Below the pieces are notes generated by a model. The model was not told the origin of the DNA and searched no databases. It saw only the letters and a program-made list of their open reading frames with translations. A program made the position numbers and the translations under genes. From NCBI GenBank assembly GCA_019347785.1, contig JAHWKQ010000142.1:1-5985 (forward strand): DNA of 5,985 bases, read 5' to 3'. Source of the DNA: Actinomycetota bacterium. GTDB taxonomy: Bacteria; Actinomycetota; Nitriliruptoria; Euzebyales; Egibacteraceae. Shown here piece after piece: positions 4,347 to 5,985 of the stretch (positions are counted from its first letter, which is position 1; every line of letters begins with the position of its first letter).

Positions 4347-5702
4347 ATGACGACCACCACCGGCCAGCCCTGGTCACCGTCGATCTGGCAGACCCTGCCC
4401 GCCGGGCAGCAGCCCGACTGGCCCGAGCCCCACGCGCTGGAGGCGGCCCTGCGCGAACTGGCGTCCCAGCCGCCGCTCGTCTTCGCCGGGGAGTGCCGGA
4501 CCCTGCGCCAGCAGCTGGCCCGGGTGGCCGCCGGCGAGGCATTCCTGCTGCAGGGCGGCGACTGCGCGGAGACGTTCGCGGCGTTCAGCGCCGACGGCAT
4601 CCGCGACAAGCTCAAGGTGCTGCTGCAGATGGCGGTCGTGCTGACGTACGCCGCCCAGCTGCCGGTCGTCAAGGTCGGGCGCATCGCCGGGCAGTTCGCC
4701 AAGCCCCGGTCGGCGGCGACCGAGACCGTGGGCGGCACGGTCCTGCCGACCTACCGCGGCGACGCCGTGAACGCCGTCGAGCCGTCCGAGCGCGCCCGAA
4801 CCCCCGACCCGCGGCGGCTCGTGCGCGTCTACCACCAGGCGGCGGCCACCCTCAACCTGCTGCGGGCCTTCACGCGCGGCGGCTTCGCGGACCTGGAGAA
4901 GGTGCACGACTGGAACCAGGAGTTCGTCGCGTCCAGCCCCCAGGGCAGGCGCTACGCCGCGCTGGCCGACGAGATCAGCCGGGCGCTGCGCTTCCTGCAG
5001 GCCTGCGGCGTGGACGTGCGCAACGACCCCACCTTCCACACCGTCGACTTCTGGACGTCCCACGAGGCGCTGCTGCTGGGCTACGAGGAGGCGCTGACGC
5101 GCCGCGACTCGCTCACGGGCGACTGGTACGACTGCAGCGCCCACCTTTTGTGGGTGGGCGAGCGCACCCGCCAGCACGACGGGGCGCACGTGCGCTTCCT
5201 GTCGGGGGTCGGAAACCCGGTGGCCGCCAAGCTCGGCCCCACCGCCACGCCCGACGACGTCGACGCGCTGGCGGCCGTGCTCAACCCGGACAACGAGCCG
5301 GGCCGCCTGACGCTCATCACCCGCATGGGCGCCGGGAGCGCCGAGGACACGCTGCCGCCGCTCGTGCGCCACGTCCGCGACCGGGGCCTGGCGGTCGTCT
5401 GGTCGTGCGACCCGATGCACGGCAACACCTTCGTGGCCGACAGCGGCTACAAGACCCGTCACCTGTCCGACGTGCTCACTGAGCTGCGGGTGTTCTTCGG
5501 CGTCCACGCGGCCGAGGGAACGGTCCCCGGCGGGGTGCACGTCGAGCTGACCGGTGAGGATGTCACCGAGTGCCTCGGCGGGGCGCAGGGCATCGCCGAC
5601 CTGGACCTGCACTACCGCTACGAGACGGCCTGTGACCCGCGCCTGAACAACAAGCAGGCCCTGGAGCTGGCCTTCCAGGTCGCCGAGATGCTCCGGGGCT
5701 GA
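4347..5702 (+). CDS. aroG: Class II 3-deoxy-7-phosphoheptulonate (DAHP) synthase
   Basis: This enzyme condenses phosphoenolpyruvate with erythrose 4-phosphate, the first step of the shikimate pathway to aromatic amino acids. The product has 451 residues (Mycobacterium tuberculosis AroG has 462) and is of the plant-like class II type. Metal ligands are visible by motif: Cys73 in LLQGGDCAETF, His359 in DPMHGNT, Glu400 in VHVELTGEDVTECLGG and Asp430 in ETACDPRLNN. Substrate-binding KVGRIAGQFAKPRS (109-122), YRGDAVN, DWNQEF, DFWTSHEALLLGYE and GERTRQHDGAHVRFLSG are intact. By analogy with mycobacteria it may be feedback-inhibited by aromatic amino acids and may partner with chorismate mutase; this is inferred. 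The start is ATG 4347 or the in-frame ATG 4338 (adding MAA); neither has a strong Shine-Dalgarno. The long open frame upstream is the antisense of the dehydrogenase gene and is not coding. aroG converges on the protease gene with a 9-base gap. Confidence 0.96.
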   Translation: MTTTTGQPWSPSIWQTLPAGQQPDWPEPHALEAALRELASQPPLVFAGECRTLRQQLARVAAGEAFLLQGGDCAETFAAFSADGIRDKLKVLLQMAVVLTYAAQLPVVKVGRIAGQFAKPRSAATETVGGTVLPTYRGDAVNAVEPSERARTPDPRRLVRVYHQAAATLNLLRAFTRGGFADLEKVHDWNQEFVASSPQGRRYAALADEISRALRFLQACGVDVRNDPTFHTVDFWTSHEALLLGYEEALTRRDSLTGDWYDCSAHLLWVGERTRQHDGAHVRFLSGVGNPVAAKLGPTATPDDVDALAAVLNPDNEPGRLTLITRMGAGSAEDTLPPLVRHVRDRGLAVVWSCDPMHGNTFVADSGYKTRHLSDVLTELRVFFGVHAAEGTVPGGVHVELTGEDVTECLGGAQGIADLDLHYRYETACDPRLNNKQALELAFQVAEMLRG

Positions 5703-5715
5703 GCGCCCGGCTCAG
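5699..5715. terminator. Possible bidirectional terminator between aroG and the protease gene
   Basis: CTGAGC-gcccg-GCTCAG is a perfect 6-bp stem with a 5-base loop, and each arm contains one of the two facing TGA stops. The loop gcccg is identical to that at 3501-3505. An alternative stem, CCGGG (5693-5697) with CCCGG (5706-5710), overlaps it. No T-tract follows. Termination is inferred. Confidence 0.4.
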
Positions 5716-5985
5716 AAGCGGCAGGTCCCCGTGCCGACGACGCGGTCACGGGCGGTCGCGCGGGCGACGTCGTCGAGCACGCGGTCGCCGGCCAGCGCAT
5801 AGCCGACCCGGGGCACGTCGGTGCCCGCGGCGAACACGACCCCGCCGACCTGCCCGTCGGCGGTGACGAAGGGCCCGCCGGAGTCGCCGCGGTGGACGGC
5901 CGCGGTGAGCACGAGCACCTGCCTGGTCGCCGGCCGCCGCCCGTAGATGTCCCGGCCGCGGGCGCTGACGCGCTCGCGGACCCGC
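5712..5985 (-). CDS. MarP-like membrane serine protease (trypsin-like), C-terminal part only
   Basis: The frame is open from the right edge to the stop at 5714-5712, so only about 90 C-terminal residues are present. They read RVRERVSARGRDIYGRRP, then TRQVLVLTAAV and RGDSGGPFV, with the nucleophile Ser in GDSGGP. These are followed by GQVGGVVFAAGTDVPRVGYALAGD and a C-terminal VGTGTC. This order (DIY, TR-V, G-N/D-SGGP, GVVF, GYAL and a Cys near the end) matches actinobacterial MarP (Rv3671c), a periplasmic protease anchored by CvpA-like membrane helices and needed for acid tolerance. In MarP the terminal Cys is part of a disulfide, so Cys here may be too. The membrane half and the catalytic His and Asp lie outside the window. 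A generic S1/HtrA-like protease is the alternative, but the C-terminal pattern favours MarP. The GTG at 5918 is internal to the domain and is not the start. Confidence 0.85.
   Translation of the reverse strand, partial: RVRERVSARGRDIYGRRPATRQVLVLTAAVHRGDSGGPFVTADGQVGGVVFAAGTDVPRVGYALAGDRVLDDVARATARDRVVGTGTCRF

Noticed and set aside
4374..5612. 412-codon minus-strand open frame opposite aroG
   Set aside because: It is a mirror of the strongly conserved aroG coding sequence, with Val/Gly/Arg/His-rich translation and no recognisable motif.
1..5985. Mobile element, CRISPR array, toxin-antitoxin pair, tRNA or phage gene
   Set aside because: I found no transposase or integrase motifs, no long direct or terminal repeats, no tRNA-like cloverleaf and no break in composition; the genes are ordinary chromosomal families.

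Overview
The window is very GC-rich bacterial DNA (roughly three quarters G+C by eye) with strong third-position G/C bias, GTG starts and gene families typical of Actinomycetota: a class II DAHP synthase like that of mycobacteria, a MarP-type serine protease and an HSD10-like short-chain dehydrogenase. I infer a high-GC actinobacterium and cannot name the genus. I see no insertion sequences, tRNA/rRNA, CRISPR arrays, phage genes or composition break. It reads as a chromosomal housekeeping region.

Layout from left to right: (1) the 3' end of a + strand sigma-factor-like gene whose product ends in a zf-HC2 (anti-sigma type) zinc-binding domain, ending at 515; (2) a stand-alone ClpP peptidase gene, + strand, 580-1164; (3) the DNA-repair glycosylase Fpg/MutM, - strand, 1170-1973; (4) an unrecognised Cys/His-containing 151-residue protein, + strand, 2080-2535; (5) a diacylglycerol-kinase-family lipid kinase, + strand, about 2615/2630-3499; (6) an HSD10-like NAD-dependent dehydrogenase, - strand, 3507-4262; (7) class II DAHP synthase, first enzyme of the shikimate pathway, + strand, 4347-5702; (8) the 3' end of a MarP-like membrane serine protease, - strand, 5712 to the right edge. 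All gaps between genes are short (about 5 to 106 bases), so no long stretch is left without a gene.

The genes do not form one pathway. They cover proteolysis, base-excision repair, lipid phosphorylation, acyl-CoA oxidation, aromatic amino-acid synthesis and envelope proteolysis. Strands alternate, giving three convergent junctions (1164/1170, 3499/3507, 5702/5712) and two divergent ones (1973/2080, 4262/4347). At every convergent junction the two TGA stop codons face each other 5, 7 or 9 bases apart inside a small perfect inverted repeat. This is the most distinctive non-coding pattern in the window and may act as compact bidirectional terminators. The divergent gaps hold the likely promoters, including a TAnnnT -10-like hexamer for the dehydrogenase; another such hexamer lies upstream of clpP.

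I do not see a clearly new multi-gene system. The items most worth a second look are the degenerate sigma/zinc-finger fusion, the unrecognised Cys/His protein, a probable CTG start for the lipid kinase, and the paired-stop hairpins.
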